NCBI RefSeq assembly: GCF_029853695.1
Contig: NZ_CP122537.1
Location: 434,001 to 498,000, forward strand
Source: Jannaschia sp. GRR-S6-38
GTDB taxonomy: Bacteria; Pseudomonadota; Alphaproteobacteria; Rhodobacterales; Rhodobacteraceae
Direction of reading: 5' to 3'
Length of the DNA stretch: 64,000 nucleotides
The position numbers and the translations under genes were made by a program. Of the stretch, positions 52,902-60,635 are shown piece after piece. How positions within the stretch are numbered: the stretch's first letter is position 1; each line of letters begins with the position of its first letter. The notes under the pieces are model-generated. The model searched no databases. It saw only the letters and a list, made by a program, of their open reading frames with translations, and was not told the origin of the DNA.

Positions 52902-53842
52902 CCGATATCATCACCGTCACCGCGAACCCCGCGCTGGACCTGTCGACCGAGGCGCAGGCCGTCATCCCCGACCGCAAGCTGCGCTGCACCGCGCCGCTGA
53001 TCCATCCCGGTGGCGGCGGTGTGAATATCAGCCGCGCTGTGGCCGGATTGGGCGGGACGTCGCGCGCGCTGGTGGCCTATGGCGGCACCACGGGCGACGA
53101 ACTGGTCGCCCGGATCCGCGCCGAGGGCCTGACGCCCGAGCCCCTGGGCGTCACGCATCCGACCCGGCAATCCATCTCGGTCCGCGACCGCGCCACCGGG
53201 CTGCAATACCGCTTCATGCTGCCCGGCCCGGACTGGACCGAGGCGGACGCGACGGCCGCGCGCGCCGCGATCCTCGCCGCGGTGACCGAGGGCGCGCTGG
53301 TGATCCCCTCGGGCTCGCTGCCGCCGGGCCTGCCGGTCGATTTCTTCCTCGACCTCGCGCCCGCGCTGGCGCGCCGCGGCGCGCGGATGATCATCGACAC
53401 CTCGGGTCCCGCGCTCGAACGCGCGGCCGAGGCCCGCGCCGGGCTCTACGTGCTGCGCATGGACACGGTCGAGGCGGAGGAGCTGTCGGGCCGCACCCTC
53501 AACAGTCTCGACGACATGGCCGCGCTGGCCGAGAAGCTGCGCGCGGCGCAGGCCGCCGAGATCGTGATGATCGCCGCCGGCGCGCAGGGTACCGTCATCG
53601 CGAGCCCCGACTGGCGCGGCCTGACGCGCCCGCCGGTCGTCATCCCGCATTCCAAGATCGGCGCGGGCGACAGCTTCGTCGCGGCCTTCGCCATGTCCAT
53701 CGCGCGCGGCGAGGACGCGGTGACCGCCTGCTGCTGGGGCACCGCCGCGGCCGCCTCCGCCGTGCAGGAGGAGGGCACGCGCCTCTGCCAGCGCGGCGAC
53801 ACGGAGCGGTTCTTCACGCGGGTGGAGCGCACCGCGCTCTGA
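52898..53842 (+). CDS. pfkB: PfkB-type 6-phosphofructokinase/hexose-phosphate kinase
   Basis: 314 residues, ribokinase fold. KLRCTAPLIHPGGGGVNISR, VIPSGSLPPGLPVDFF, IGAGDSFVAAFAMSIARGE and the C-terminal EEGTRLCQRGD closely follow E. coli PfkB (6-phosphofructokinase 2). In most PfkB kinases a VKPNxxE motif coordinates metal and phosphate; here the region reads YVLRMDTVEAEEL, so Asn is Asp and the Lys is absent. Activity is still likely but the substrate may be shifted (fructose-1-phosphate or tagatose-6-phosphate are alternatives). Confidence 0.82.
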   Translation: MTDIITVTANPALDLSTEAQAVIPDRKLRCTAPLIHPGGGGVNISRAVAGLGGTSRALVAYGGTTGDELVARIRAEGLTPEPLGVTHPTRQSISVRDRATGLQYRFMLPGPDWTEADATAARAAILAAVTEGALVIPSGSLPPGLPVDFFLDLAPALARRGARMIIDTSGPALERAAEARAGLYVLRMDTVEAEELSGRTLNSLDDMAALAEKLRAAQAAEIVMIAAGAQGTVIASPDWRGLTRPPVVIPHSKIGAGDSFVAAFAMSIARGEDAVTACCWGTAAAASAVQEEGTRLCQRGDTERFFTRVERTAL

Positions 53843-53934
53843 CGACCGGCAAGGGCCCGCCGCCCCGCCGCCCCCGCTCTGGACAGCCGCCCGCGCGCGT
53901 GGTGCCTCTGCCCCGATCCAAAGGGAGCCCATCC

Positions 53935-54600
53935 ATGCCCTCTCGCCTCCTCCTCGTTACAGCCCTTCTCACTGCGGCCGGCCCCGCGCAGGCTTCGCTC
54001 TGCGACTACAAGCCCAGCCGCCTGATCTCGGCGATGGCCGCCTCGGAGGCCGCGGGCACGGTGGGCACTGCGGCGGTCCAGGCGGGGCGCTACACGCTGA
54101 TCGGGCCGGAGGGCAGCAACCTGCTGACCGCCGCCTCCAGCGCCGGCGCGGCGGCCTCGGGGCTCGCTGCGGGCGTGTCGGGCCTCCTCGCCGGCGCGGC
54201 GGCGGTCGTCACCGCGCCCGTCACCATCGTCGCGGGCTCGGTCACGGCGGTGGCGCTCGGCGGCTACGAGGGCGCCTGCTATTTCGCGGTCGAACGCGTC
54301 ACCGACCGCGATCGGGTCGAGGCCATCCTGCGCAATATGGAAGCCGGGGCCGATCCCGACCGCTTCGCCCTGGTCACGCCCGAGGCGACGGGCGAGCTGA
54401 CCCTCGTGCTGCGCGACCCCGCGACGCCCGAAGCGGTCGGGACCTACGAGGTCCGCAACCTCTACATCGCCGATGGCACGCTTCTGCACCGCGACCGGCT
54501 GCTCAACACGAAACTAGGCCAGGTGGTGTTCGTGGACGACGCGCCCGGCGGCGTCGCGGATCCCGTTCCCGCTCCCTCGCCCGAAGCCGGCGACGACTGA
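53935..54600 (+). CDS. Hypothetical secreted protein with hydrophobic Gly/Ala core
   Basis: 221 residues. Signal peptide (…LLTAAGPAQA), then a Cys (LCDYKPSRLISAMAASEAAG), and an Ala/Gly/Ser-rich hydrophobic region from about residue 58 to 105 (TAASSAGAAASGLAAGVSGL, then VVTAPVTIVAGSVTAVALGG). The C-terminal half is a mixed polar domain with ERVTDRDRVEAILRNMEAG, VGTYEVRNLYIADGTLLHRD and a Pro/Asp tail. No family known to me. The hydrophobic part could insert in a membrane. ATG with AAGGGAG upstream; separated from pfkB by 92 bases. Confidence 0.65.
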   Translation: MPSRLLLVTALLTAAGPAQASLCDYKPSRLISAMAASEAAGTVGTAAVQAGRYTLIGPEGSNLLTAASSAGAAASGLAAGVSGLLAGAAAVVTAPVTIVAGSVTAVALGGYEGACYFAVERVTDRDRVEAILRNMEAGADPDRFALVTPEATGELTLVLRDPATPEAVGTYEVRNLYIADGTLLHRDRLLNTKLGQVVFVDDAPGGVADPVPAPSPEAGDD

Positions 54601-54611
54601 CCCCCGAAAAC

Positions 54612-54648
54612 GGAAAACGCCCCGGCCGTTTCCGACTGGGGCGCGTTC
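54612..54648. terminator. Terminator between the secreted protein gene and rpmD
   Basis: CGCCCC / GGGGCG core (54618-54623, 54638-54643) with a 14-nt loop between the convergent stops of the plus-strand gene (54600) and rpmD (54677). On the minus strand it is followed by TTTTCC and GTTTTC tracts, so it fits an rpmD-side terminator. Confidence 0.6.
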
Positions 54649-54676
54649 TGATCTCCGACGTCGCGGAAGGGGCGGT

Positions 54677-54865
54677 TCAGCCCTTCTCCTCGATGATCTC
54701 CACCATGTGGGGGATCTTCGCGACCATGCCGCGGACGGAGGGGGTGTCCTCCAGCTCGCGGGTCTTGTGCATCTTGTTCAGGCCCAGCCCGATTAGCGTC
54801 GCGCGCTGGTCGGCGGGGCGGCGGATCGGCGAGCCGATCTGCTTGACGACGATGGTCTTCGCCAT
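54677..54865 (-). CDS. rpmD: 50S ribosomal protein L30 (uL30)
   Basis: 62 residues. [39 protein letters not shown] and [14 protein letters not shown] fit short bacterial uL30. Overlaps/abuts rpsE with a three-base gap. It is the last ribosomal gene before the break in the spc operon; a terminator-like hairpin follows. Confidence 0.97.
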   Translation of the reverse strand: MAKTIVVKQIGSPIRRPADQRATLIGLGLNKMHKTRELEDTPSVRGMVAKIPHMVEIIEEKG

Positions 54866-54868
54866 GGG

Positions 54869-55453
54869 TCAGGCCTCCTCGGACACTTGGCTGGACTCGG
54901 CCGGGGCCTCGTCCCGCTTGGGCAGGATGTCCGCGACCTTCTTGCCGCGGCGCTGCGCGACCGAGCGGGGCGAGCTTTCCTTTCGCAGCCCGTCCAGCGT
55001 GGCACGGATCATGTTGTAGGGGTTCTGCGAGCCGATCGACTTCGACACCACGTCCTTGACGCCCAGCATCTCGAACACGGCGCGCATCGGGCCGCCGGCG
55101 ATGATGCCGGTGCCTTCGGGCGCAGTGCGCATCACGACGCGGCCCGCGCCATGGCGGCCGGCGATGTCGTGGTGCAGCGTGCGGCCGTCGCGCAGCGGCA
55201 CGCGGATCATCTGGCGCTTGGCCTGCTCGGTGGCCTTGCGGATGGCCTCGGGCACTTCCTTGGCCTTGCCCTTGCCGAAGCCCACGCGGCCCTTCTGGTC
55301 GCCCACGACGACGAGCGCCGCGAAGCCGAAGCGCTTGCCGCCCTTGACGGTCTTGGACACGCGGTTGATCGCCACGAGGCGATCGGCGAATTCCGGGGTT
55401 TCGTCGCGATCGCGGCCTCGGCCCCGTCCACGGCTGTCGTCACGTCCTGCCAT
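54869..55453 (-). CDS. rpsE: 30S ribosomal protein S5 (uS5)
   Basis: 194 residues from ATG 55453. [60 protein letters not shown] and [18 protein letters not shown] are standard uS5 motifs (spectinomycin and proofreading region). A long Arg/Gly-rich N-terminus ([19 protein letters not shown]) is a lineage feature. The apparent longer frame to 55516 is not supported. Confidence 0.97.
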   Translation of the reverse strand: MAGRDDSRGRGRGRDRDETPEFADRLVAINRVSKTVKGGKRFGFAALVVVGDQKGRVGFGKGKAKEVPEAIRKATEQAKRQMIRVPLRDGRTLHHDIAGRHGAGRVVMRTAPEGTGIIAGGPMRAVFEMLGVKDVVSKSIGSQNPYNMIRATLDGLRKESSPRSVAQRRGKKVADILPKRDEAPAESSQVSEEA

Positions 55454-55546
55454 GCGGCATCTCCTGTCTTCGGGGGCTCGCCCCAATTGGTACGATCCTG
55501 GTGGCCGGGGTCTCACGAATTGGGGTCACCCGGCCCCTGATCATCG

Positions 55547-55567
55547 AGGGGGCGGCGCGCGCCCCCT
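55547..55567 (-). other. Hairpin between rplR and rpsE
   Basis: AGGGGGC / GCCCCCT (55547-55553, 55561-55567) with a 7-nt GC loop, 14 bases after the rplR stop, in the 127-base gap to rpsE. Its role is unknown; possibly mRNA stability or translational regulation. Confidence 0.45.
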
Positions 55568-55580
55568 GCCCTTCACGTCT

Positions 55581-55940
55581 TCAGAACTTCAGGCCGCCCT
55601 CGCGCGCCGCGTCGGCCAGAGCCTTCACGCGCCCGTGGAAGAGGAAGCCGCCGCGGTCGAAATAGACTTCTTCCACGCCGGCCTTCTTGGCCTTCTCGGC
55701 GATGGCGGCGCCGATCTTGGCGGCCGCCTCGACGTTGTTCTTGCCCGCCAGACCGATATCCTTGTCCATGGTCGACGCCGAGGCGAGGGTCACCCCGTTC
55801 ACGTCGTCGATCACCTGGACGGAGATATTCTTGTTCGAGCGGTGCACCGACAGGCGCGGACGCCCGGCGGCCATCTTGCGAAGCTTGTTCCGGACGCGCA
55901 GGCGGCGCTTGAGGAACAGATCCCGTTTGCTGTTTGCCAT
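55581..55940 (-). CDS. rplR: 50S ribosomal protein L18 (uL18)
   Basis: 119 residues. [38 protein letters not shown] and [20 protein letters not shown] are uL18; it links 5S rRNA to the 50S subunit. ATG 55940, 11 bases past the rplF stop. Confidence 0.97.
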   Translation of the reverse strand: MANSKRDLFLKRRLRVRNKLRKMAAGRPRLSVHRSNKNISVQVIDDVNGVTLASASTMDKDIGLAGKNNVEAAAKIGAAIAEKAKKAGVEEVYFDRGGFLFHGRVKALADAAREGGLKF

Positions 55941-55951
55941 CTGACTGGTCC

Positions 55952-56485
55952 TTACTTCTTCTTGCCTTCCTTGCGGAAGATGTACTCGTCTTTGTACTTG
56001 ATGCCCTTTCCCTTGTAGGGCTCCGGCGCACGCCATTCGCGGATATTGGCCGCGACCTGGCCGACGAGCTGTTCATCCGAGCCTTCGATGACCACTTCGG
56101 TCTGCTTCGGCGCGGTGACGGTGACGCCCGCGGGCACCTCGAAATTGACGTCGTGGCTGTAGCCCAGCGCCAGCTTCAGGGTATTGCCCTGCATCTGCGC
56201 GCGGTAGCCGACGCCCGAGATCTCCAGCTCCTTCTTGAAGCCGGTGGTCACGCCGGTCACCAGGTTCTGGACCATGGTGCGCGACATGCCCCACTGCTGC
56301 CGGGCGCGCTTGGACTTGCCGCGCGGCGTGACCGACACGGTGTTGTCGGCCACGCTGAGCGTGACGTCGTCGGTCGCGGTGAACGTGCGGGTGCCCTTGG
56401 GCCCCTTCACCGAGATCGTCTGACCCGAGACAGAGGCTTCGACGCCCGAGGGCAGGTCGACGGGTTTCTTGCCGATACGAGACAT
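55952..56485 (-). CDS. rplF: 50S ribosomal protein L6 (uL6)
   Basis: 177 residues. [19 protein letters not shown] start, [30 protein letters not shown] and the C-terminal [20 protein letters not shown] are typical. Located near the elongation-factor binding site. Eleven bases after the rpsH stop. Confidence 0.97.
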   Translation of the reverse strand: MSRIGKKPVDLPSGVEASVSGQTISVKGPKGTRTFTATDDVTLSVADNTVSVTPRGKSKRARQQWGMSRTMVQNLVTGVTTGFKKELEISGVGYRAQMQGNTLKLALGYSHDVNFEVPAGVTVTAPKQTEVVIEGSDEQLVGQVAANIREWRAPEPYKGKGIKYKDEYIFRKEGKKK

Positions 56486-56496
56486 TTCAACCCTCC

Positions 56497-56889
56497 TCAG
56501 AATACGGTGCAGAGCACTTCGCCGCCGACATTGGCCGAGCGAGCGGCCGCGTCGGACATGACGCCGCGCGACGTGGAGACGATGGACACGCCCAGGCCCT
56601 GACGGACCGAGGGCACATCCTTGACGGCCATGTAGACACGGCGGCCGGGCTTGGAGACGCGCTTGAGTTCGCGAATGACCGGGGTGCCCTCGTAGTACTT
56701 GAGGGAGATCTCGATCTGCGGATGGCCGCGCTCGTCGCGCCCTTCCTCGTAGCCGCGGATATAGCCCTCGTCGGCCAGCACGTCGAGCACGCGGGCGCGC
56801 AGCTTCGAGGCCGGGGTGAGGACGGTGGACTTGCCGCGCATCTGCGCGTTGCGGATGCGGGTCAGCATATCGCCGATGGGATCATTCAT
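56497..56889 (-). CDS. rpsH: 30S ribosomal protein S8 (uS8)
   Basis: 130 residues. [39 protein letters not shown], and the C-terminal [20 protein letters not shown] with GGEVLCTVF match uS8. S8 is the autogenous translational repressor of the spc operon in E. coli; a target structure near rplE was not modelled here. Confidence 0.97.
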   Translation of the reverse strand: MNDPIGDMLTRIRNAQMRGKSTVLTPASKLRARVLDVLADEGYIRGYEEGRDERGHPQIEISLKYYEGTPVIRELKRVSKPGRRVYMAVKDVPSVRQGLGVSIVSTSRGVMSDAAARSANVGGEVLCTVF

Positions 56890-56901
56890 ATCCTGATCTC
56901 C

Positions 56902-57207
56902 TTACCAGCTGGACTTGACCATGCCGGGGATCTTCCCCTGGCTGGCCAGTTCGCGCAGCATGATGCGGGACAGCTTCAGCTTGCGATAATACGCACGCGG
57001 ACGCCCGGTCAGCTGGCAACGGTTGTTGAGACGGGTGGGCGAGGAGTTGCGGGGCAGCTGGGCCAGCTTGAGCCGGGCCTTGAACCGCTCCTCCATCTCC
57101 TTCGACTCGTCATTCGCGATCTCTTTCAGAGAGGCGCGCTTGTCGGCGTACTTCTTCACCAGCCGCTCGCGCTTCTTCTGGCGTTCGATCATGGAAACTT
57201 TTGCCAT
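56902..57207 (-). CDS. rpsN: 30S ribosomal protein S14, zinc-independent form (uS14)
   Basis: 101 residues. Long (C-minus) form: no CxxC zinc ribbon is present. [40 protein letters not shown] and [20 protein letters not shown] are characteristic. Nine bases after the rplE stop. Confidence 0.97.
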   Translation of the reverse strand: MAKVSMIERQKKRERLVKKYADKRASLKEIANDESKEMEERFKARLKLAQLPRNSSPTRLNNRCQLTGRPRAYYRKLKLSRIMLRELASQGKIPGMVKSSW

Positions 57208-57216
57208 GTCTTGTCC

Positions 57217-57780
57217 TCAGCTGTTGAACGGAAGGTTGAAGCCCTTGAGAAGAGCCTTCGCCTCCGCGTCCGTCTTGGCGGTGGTGCAGATGATGATGTC
57301 CATGCCCCAGACTTCGTCGACCTTGTCGAAATTGATCTCGGGGAAGACGATGTGCTCCTTGAGGCCCATGGCGTAGTTGCCGCGGCCGTCGAAGCTCTTG
57401 CCGTTCACGCCGCGGAAGTCGCGGACGCGGGGCAGCGCGATGGTCACCAGGCGGTCGAGAAACTCGTACATCCGGGCGCCGCGCAGGGTCACCTTGGCAC
57501 CGAGCGGCATGCCCTCGCGGACGCGGAAGCCGGCGATCGACTTCTTGGCCTTGGTCACGACGGCCTTCTGGCCGGCGATGGCGCTAAGGTCGTCCTGCGC
57601 GCTCTTGGCCTTCTTGCTGTCGCGAACCGCCTCGGCGCCGGCGCCGATATTCAGGACGATCTTGTCCAGGCGCGGGATCATCATGTCGTTGGCGTAGCCG
57701 AACTGCTCCTTCAGGGCGCTCTTGACGGTCTCGTCATAAAGCGCGCGGAGCCGCGGCGTGTAGTTGGCTTGGTCGAGCAT
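57217..57780 (-). CDS. rplE: 50S ribosomal protein L5 (uL5)
   Basis: 187 residues. [58 protein letters not shown] and [20 protein letters not shown] are uL5; it binds 5S rRNA and P-site tRNA. Overlaps the rplX stop by one base. Confidence 0.97.
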   Translation of the reverse strand: MLDQANYTPRLRALYDETVKSALKEQFGYANDMMIPRLDKIVLNIGAGAEAVRDSKKAKSAQDDLSAIAGQKAVVTKAKKSIAGFRVREGMPLGAKVTLRGARMYEFLDRLVTIALPRVRDFRGVNGKSFDGRGNYAMGLKEHIVFPEINFDKVDEVWGMDIIICTTAKTDAEAKALLKGFNLPFNS

Positions 57781-58085
57781 CAGATCACGTCTCCCGTGGT
57801 CTTGGCGAAGCGGACCTTCTTGTCGCCTTCCATGCGGAAGCCGACACGGGTCGCGCGACCGTTTCCGTCGATCATGGCGAGGTTCGACAGGTCGATCGGC
57901 AGCGCCTTGGGGATGCGGCCGCCCTGCGACGCCTGGCTCTGGCGGGTGTGGCGGATGGCCATGTTAATGCCCTCGACCACGGCCTTGCCGGCCTTGGGAT
58001 CGACGGAGACGATCTCGCCTTCCTTGCCCTTGTCGCGGCCGGACAGCACGACGACCTTGTCACCCTTGCGGAGTTTGGCAGCCAT
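57780..58085 (-). CDS. rplX: 50S ribosomal protein L24 (uL24)
   Basis: 101 residues. KOW motif near the start ([20 protein letters not shown]), [20 protein letters not shown] and C-terminal [20 protein letters not shown]. An initiator of 50S assembly. Start 58085 overlaps the rplN stop by one base; the longer frame upstream is in the rplN region. Confidence 0.97.
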   Translation of the reverse strand: MAAKLRKGDKVVVLSGRDKGKEGEIVSVDPKAGKAVVEGINMAIRHTRQSQASQGGRIPKALPIDLSNLAMIDGNGRATRVGFRMEGDKKVRFAKTTGDVI

Positions 58086-58453
58086 CACAGCACCTCCGGC
58101 GCGAGCGAGATGATCTTCATGAAGTTCTTCGCGCGCAATTCGCGAACCACCGGCCCGAAGATGCGGGTGCCGATCGGCTCGTTGTTGTTGTTGAGGATCA
58201 CGGCGGCGTTGCGATCGAAGCGGATCGCGGTGCCGTCCTCGCGGCGCACTTCCTTGGCGGTGCGCACGACGACGGCCTTGCGCACGTCGCCCTTCTTGAC
58301 GCGTCCGCGCGGGATCGCTTCCTTGACCGACACCACGATGATGTCGCCCACGGAGGCGTATTTCCGCTTGGACCCGCCCAGGACCTTGATGCACTGAACG
58401 CGGCGCGCGCCGCTGTTGTCAGCAACATCCAGGTTGGTCTGCATCTGGATCAT
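58085..58453 (-). CDS. rplN: 50S ribosomal protein L14 (uL14)
   Basis: 122 residues. [60 protein letters not shown] and [20 protein letters not shown] are uL14. Forms bridges with 16S rRNA. Precedes rplX. Confidence 0.97.
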
Positions 58454-58521
58454 TGGTTTCTCCCGACCTTTGGGGGGGCGATGCGTGCCCGTGTCCCCAG
58501 GGTTTCGACATTACGTCTGGC

Positions 58522-58544
58522 GTCGCGCCCCGGCGGGGCGCGAC
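58522..58544 (-). other. Perfect hairpin between rpsQ and rplN
   Basis: GTCGCGCCCC-GGC-GGGGCGCGAC: a 10-bp stem with a 3-nt loop, 13 bases after the rpsQ stop in the 104-base rpsQ-rplN gap. No U-run is seen. Candidate attenuator or processing site that could modulate the downstream genes. Confidence 0.55.
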
Positions 58545-58557
58545 CGGCGACCGCAGC

Positions 58558-58788
58558 TTATTCCGCGATCACCTCCCACCGCTTCGTCTTGGACTTGGGC
58601 GGGCATTCCTGGATGCGCACGACGTCGCCGACCTTGAACTGGTTGGCCTCGTCATGGGCGCGGTACTTCTTCGACTTCCGGACCGTCTTCTTCAGCAGCG
58701 GGTGCTTGAAGCGGCGTTCGATCGAGACGGTGACCGTCTGGGCGTTCGTGTCGGACGTCACGACGCCCTGGAGGATACGCTTCGGCAT
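58558..58788 (-). CDS. rpsQ: 30S ribosomal protein S17 (uS17)
   Basis: 76 residues. [40 protein letters not shown] and [20 protein letters not shown] are uS17 (OB-fold rRNA binder). Four bases after the rpmC stop. Confidence 0.97.
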   Translation of the reverse strand: MPKRILQGVVTSDTNAQTVTVSIERRFKHPLLKKTVRKSKKYRAHDEANQFKVGDVVRIQECPPKSKTKRWEVIAE

Positions 58789-58792
58789 GGGC

Positions 58793-59002
58793 TCAGGCCT
58801 CCGGAGCAGCGGCTTCGGCCGCCTTTTCGTTCAGGATCGTCATCACGCGCGCGGTGTCGCGCTTGACGGCGCGCATGCGCGCGGTGTTCTCGAGCTGGCT
58901 GGTGGCCTGCTGGAAGCGGAGGTTGAAGGCCTCTTTCTTCAGCTGGGTCAGCTGGTCCCGGAGCTGATCCGGGGTTTTGTCACGCAGTTCTGCGGCGTTC
59001 AT
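58793..59002 (-). CDS. rpmC: 50S ribosomal protein L29 (uL29)
   Basis: 69 residues from ATG 59002. [40 protein letters not shown] and [15 protein letters not shown] are uL29. First ribosomal gene after the break that follows rplP; AAAGGAC is its ribosome-binding site and a predicted promoter lies at 59101-59129. Confidence 0.97.
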   Translation of the reverse strand: MNAAELRDKTPDQLRDQLTQLKKEAFNLRFQQATSQLENTARMRAVKRDTARVMTILNEKAAEAAAPEA

Positions 59003-59100
59003 CGCCTTTGTCCTTTCAACATCACCGGGCCGCTCTGCCCCTCGCTCGCGCGGCGGGCGGGTCACGGTCGATTCCGGTGGAGATCAACGGGTGAGCGCGC

Positions 59101-59129
59101 CGCATAGACGGGTTGGGCCCCGAGCGCAA
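59101..59129 (-). promoter_or_regulatory. Predicted promoter for the rpmC-rpmD segment
   Basis: Minus strand: TTGCGC (59129-59124), 17-base spacer, TATGCG (59106-59101), about 100 bases before the rpmC start, in the 299-base region that separates rpmC from the plus-strand membrane gene. Nearly the same elements and spacing as the candidate before rplO. The rest of this 299-base interval shows nothing else clear. Confidence 0.65.
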
Positions 59130-59301
59130 GGCCGGCCCGTGCCATCGGCGGAAAAATCGGGCGGGGGCGCCGCCGATCTGACGCGCGCTGCCCCCGCGGC
59201 CCGCGAGGTAAGGTTTCCCGGACTTGCCGCACGCGCCCCGCCCGCCCCACCCTGACCTAGGGTCAGCTGCCCGATTTTAACGAGTTCGATGGTGTGCGGC
59301 G

Positions 59302-59970
59302 ATGGGTGACGGTGGGTCGGGTTTCGTGTCGTCGGTCGGCCTTCTCGCGGCCGGTCTGAGCGTCCTCGGCTACCTCGCCTATATCCGCGAGACGCTGCGC
59401 CGTCGCATCGCGCCCTGCCGGGCCAGCTGGCTGATCTGGTCCGTCCTCGGAACGATCGCGCTGAGCTCGCTGGTCAGCGAGGGCGCGACCACGTCGCTGG
59501 TCTTCGCGGCCGCGCAGGTCGGGGGCACGATCTTCGTGTTCGGTCTCGCCGCCCTTTTCGGGCGGGGCGCCTATCTGCGCCGTGGCGACTGGCTCGTCCT
59601 GGTCGCGGCCGCGCTCGGGCTGGCGCTCTGGCAGGCCACGGCGAACGCGGCCTATGCGCTCGCGATCACAATCTCGATCAGCCTGCTCGGCGGCGTGCTC
59701 ACCGCCGTGAAGGCCCTGATCCGCCCCCGTTCGGAGCCGGTGGGTGTCTGGATGATCTTCCTTGCCGCCTCGCTGTTCGGGCTGGCCTCCGTCCGCGAGG
59801 CCGAGCCTGTGCTCCAGGCCTATCCGCTCTACCTGATCGCCCTCTACGCCATGATCGTGTCGGCCATCCTGATCGGCCGCCGCCGCGCCCGCGTCCCGGA
59901 GGTCGTGCCGGCATCGCCCGGCGGCCCGCCGCTGCCCGAGATCCCGCGCGGGGACTATCCCCACCGGTAG
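59302..59970 (+). CDS. Hypothetical multi-pass membrane protein, PQ-loop-like
   Basis: 222 residues, about seven hydrophobic segments. The start SVGLLAAGLSVLGYLAYIRE and the PCRASWLIWSVLG segment (P-x-x-x-SW-x-x-W) resemble SWEET/PQ-loop type membrane proteins of unknown substrate, with a second similar region around AITISISLLGGVLTAVKALI and SEPVGVWMIFLAASLFG. Pro-rich C-terminal tail (VVPASPGGPPLPEIPRG). The plus-strand gene overlaps the 3' end of the convergent oxygenase gene by 16 bases. Function unknown. Confidence 0.68.
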   Translation: MGDGGSGFVSSVGLLAAGLSVLGYLAYIRETLRRRIAPCRASWLIWSVLGTIALSSLVSEGATTSLVFAAAQVGGTIFVFGLAALFGRGAYLRRGDWLVLVAAALGLALWQATANAAYALAITISISLLGGVLTAVKALIRPRSEPVGVWMIFLAASLFGLASVREAEPVLQAYPLYLIALYAMIVSAILIGRRRARVPEVVPASPGGPPLPEIPRGDYPHR

Positions 59971-60572
59971 TTGAAGCTGACCGAGATCCGGTCCTCCTCG
60001 GTCATGTTCATCGGAACCTCGTGGCGCAGCCAGCTCTCCCAGAGCACCACGTCGCCCACCGCCGGGGTCTCGTAATGGAAGGTCCGCAGCTCCTCGGGGG
60101 CGTCCTTGCGGCGGGTCGGCGCGGCCATCATCATCGGCAGGCGCGGATCCTCGAAGCGGATGGCCGAAGTGCCTTCGGGCATGGCGACATAGGTCGTGCC
60201 CGAGATCACCGAATGCGGGTGCAGGTGCCCCGAATGCGTCCCGCCCTCGGGCAGGATGTTGATCCAAAGATCCTCGAGCTCCAGCTTCCGCTCGCCCAGA
60301 TCGAAAGCGAGGTCCCCGGCGAAGGCCGCGACATGGGCGTCGAGCGATTTCACCAGATCCGCAAAGATCGGGAACCGCCAGGGCAAGTCCGTCAGCGAAG
60401 CGTAGGAGGTGTAGCCGGGAAAGGCGTTCGCCTCGCACCAGTCCTGCCCCGCTTCGTCATCCTCGGCGACGGAGAGGCAGGACGCCTCCAGCTCGCCCGG
60501 GTCGATGGCAGGGCCGTGCGCGGAGAGCGCGGCGCGATAGAGGCGGGTGACGAAGAGGGAACGGATGGCCAT
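59955..60572 (-). CDS. 2-oxoglutarate/Fe(II) oxygenase (2OG-FeII_Oxy_5-like)
   Basis: 205 residues. Double-stranded beta-helix pattern with the metal motif HSGHLHPHSVISGTTYVAMP (H-x-H region), acidic and Arg positions in AIRFEDPRLPMMM, and DVVLWESWLRHEVPMNMTEE followed by DRISVSFNYRWG (distal His, Arg for 2OG). This fits the TIGR02466/2OG-FeII_Oxy_5 group, which hydroxylates unknown, possibly protein, targets. Start ATG 60572. It is the one minus-strand gene of the insert, the same strand as the ribosomal genes. Confidence 0.82.
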   Translation of the reverse strand: MAIRSLFVTRLYRAALSAHGPAIDPGELEASCLSVAEDDEAGQDWCEANAFPGYTSYASLTDLPWRFPIFADLVKSLDAHVAAFAGDLAFDLGERKLELEDLWINILPEGGTHSGHLHPHSVISGTTYVAMPEGTSAIRFEDPRLPMMMAAPTRRKDAPEELRTFHYETPAVGDVVLWESWLRHEVPMNMTEEDRISVSFNYRWG

Positions 60573-60635
60573 ACTCGCCTGATAGAGGCCGCTCGACGGC
60601 CGGGCAACCGCGCCCGGCGCGGCCGGGATGGCGGC

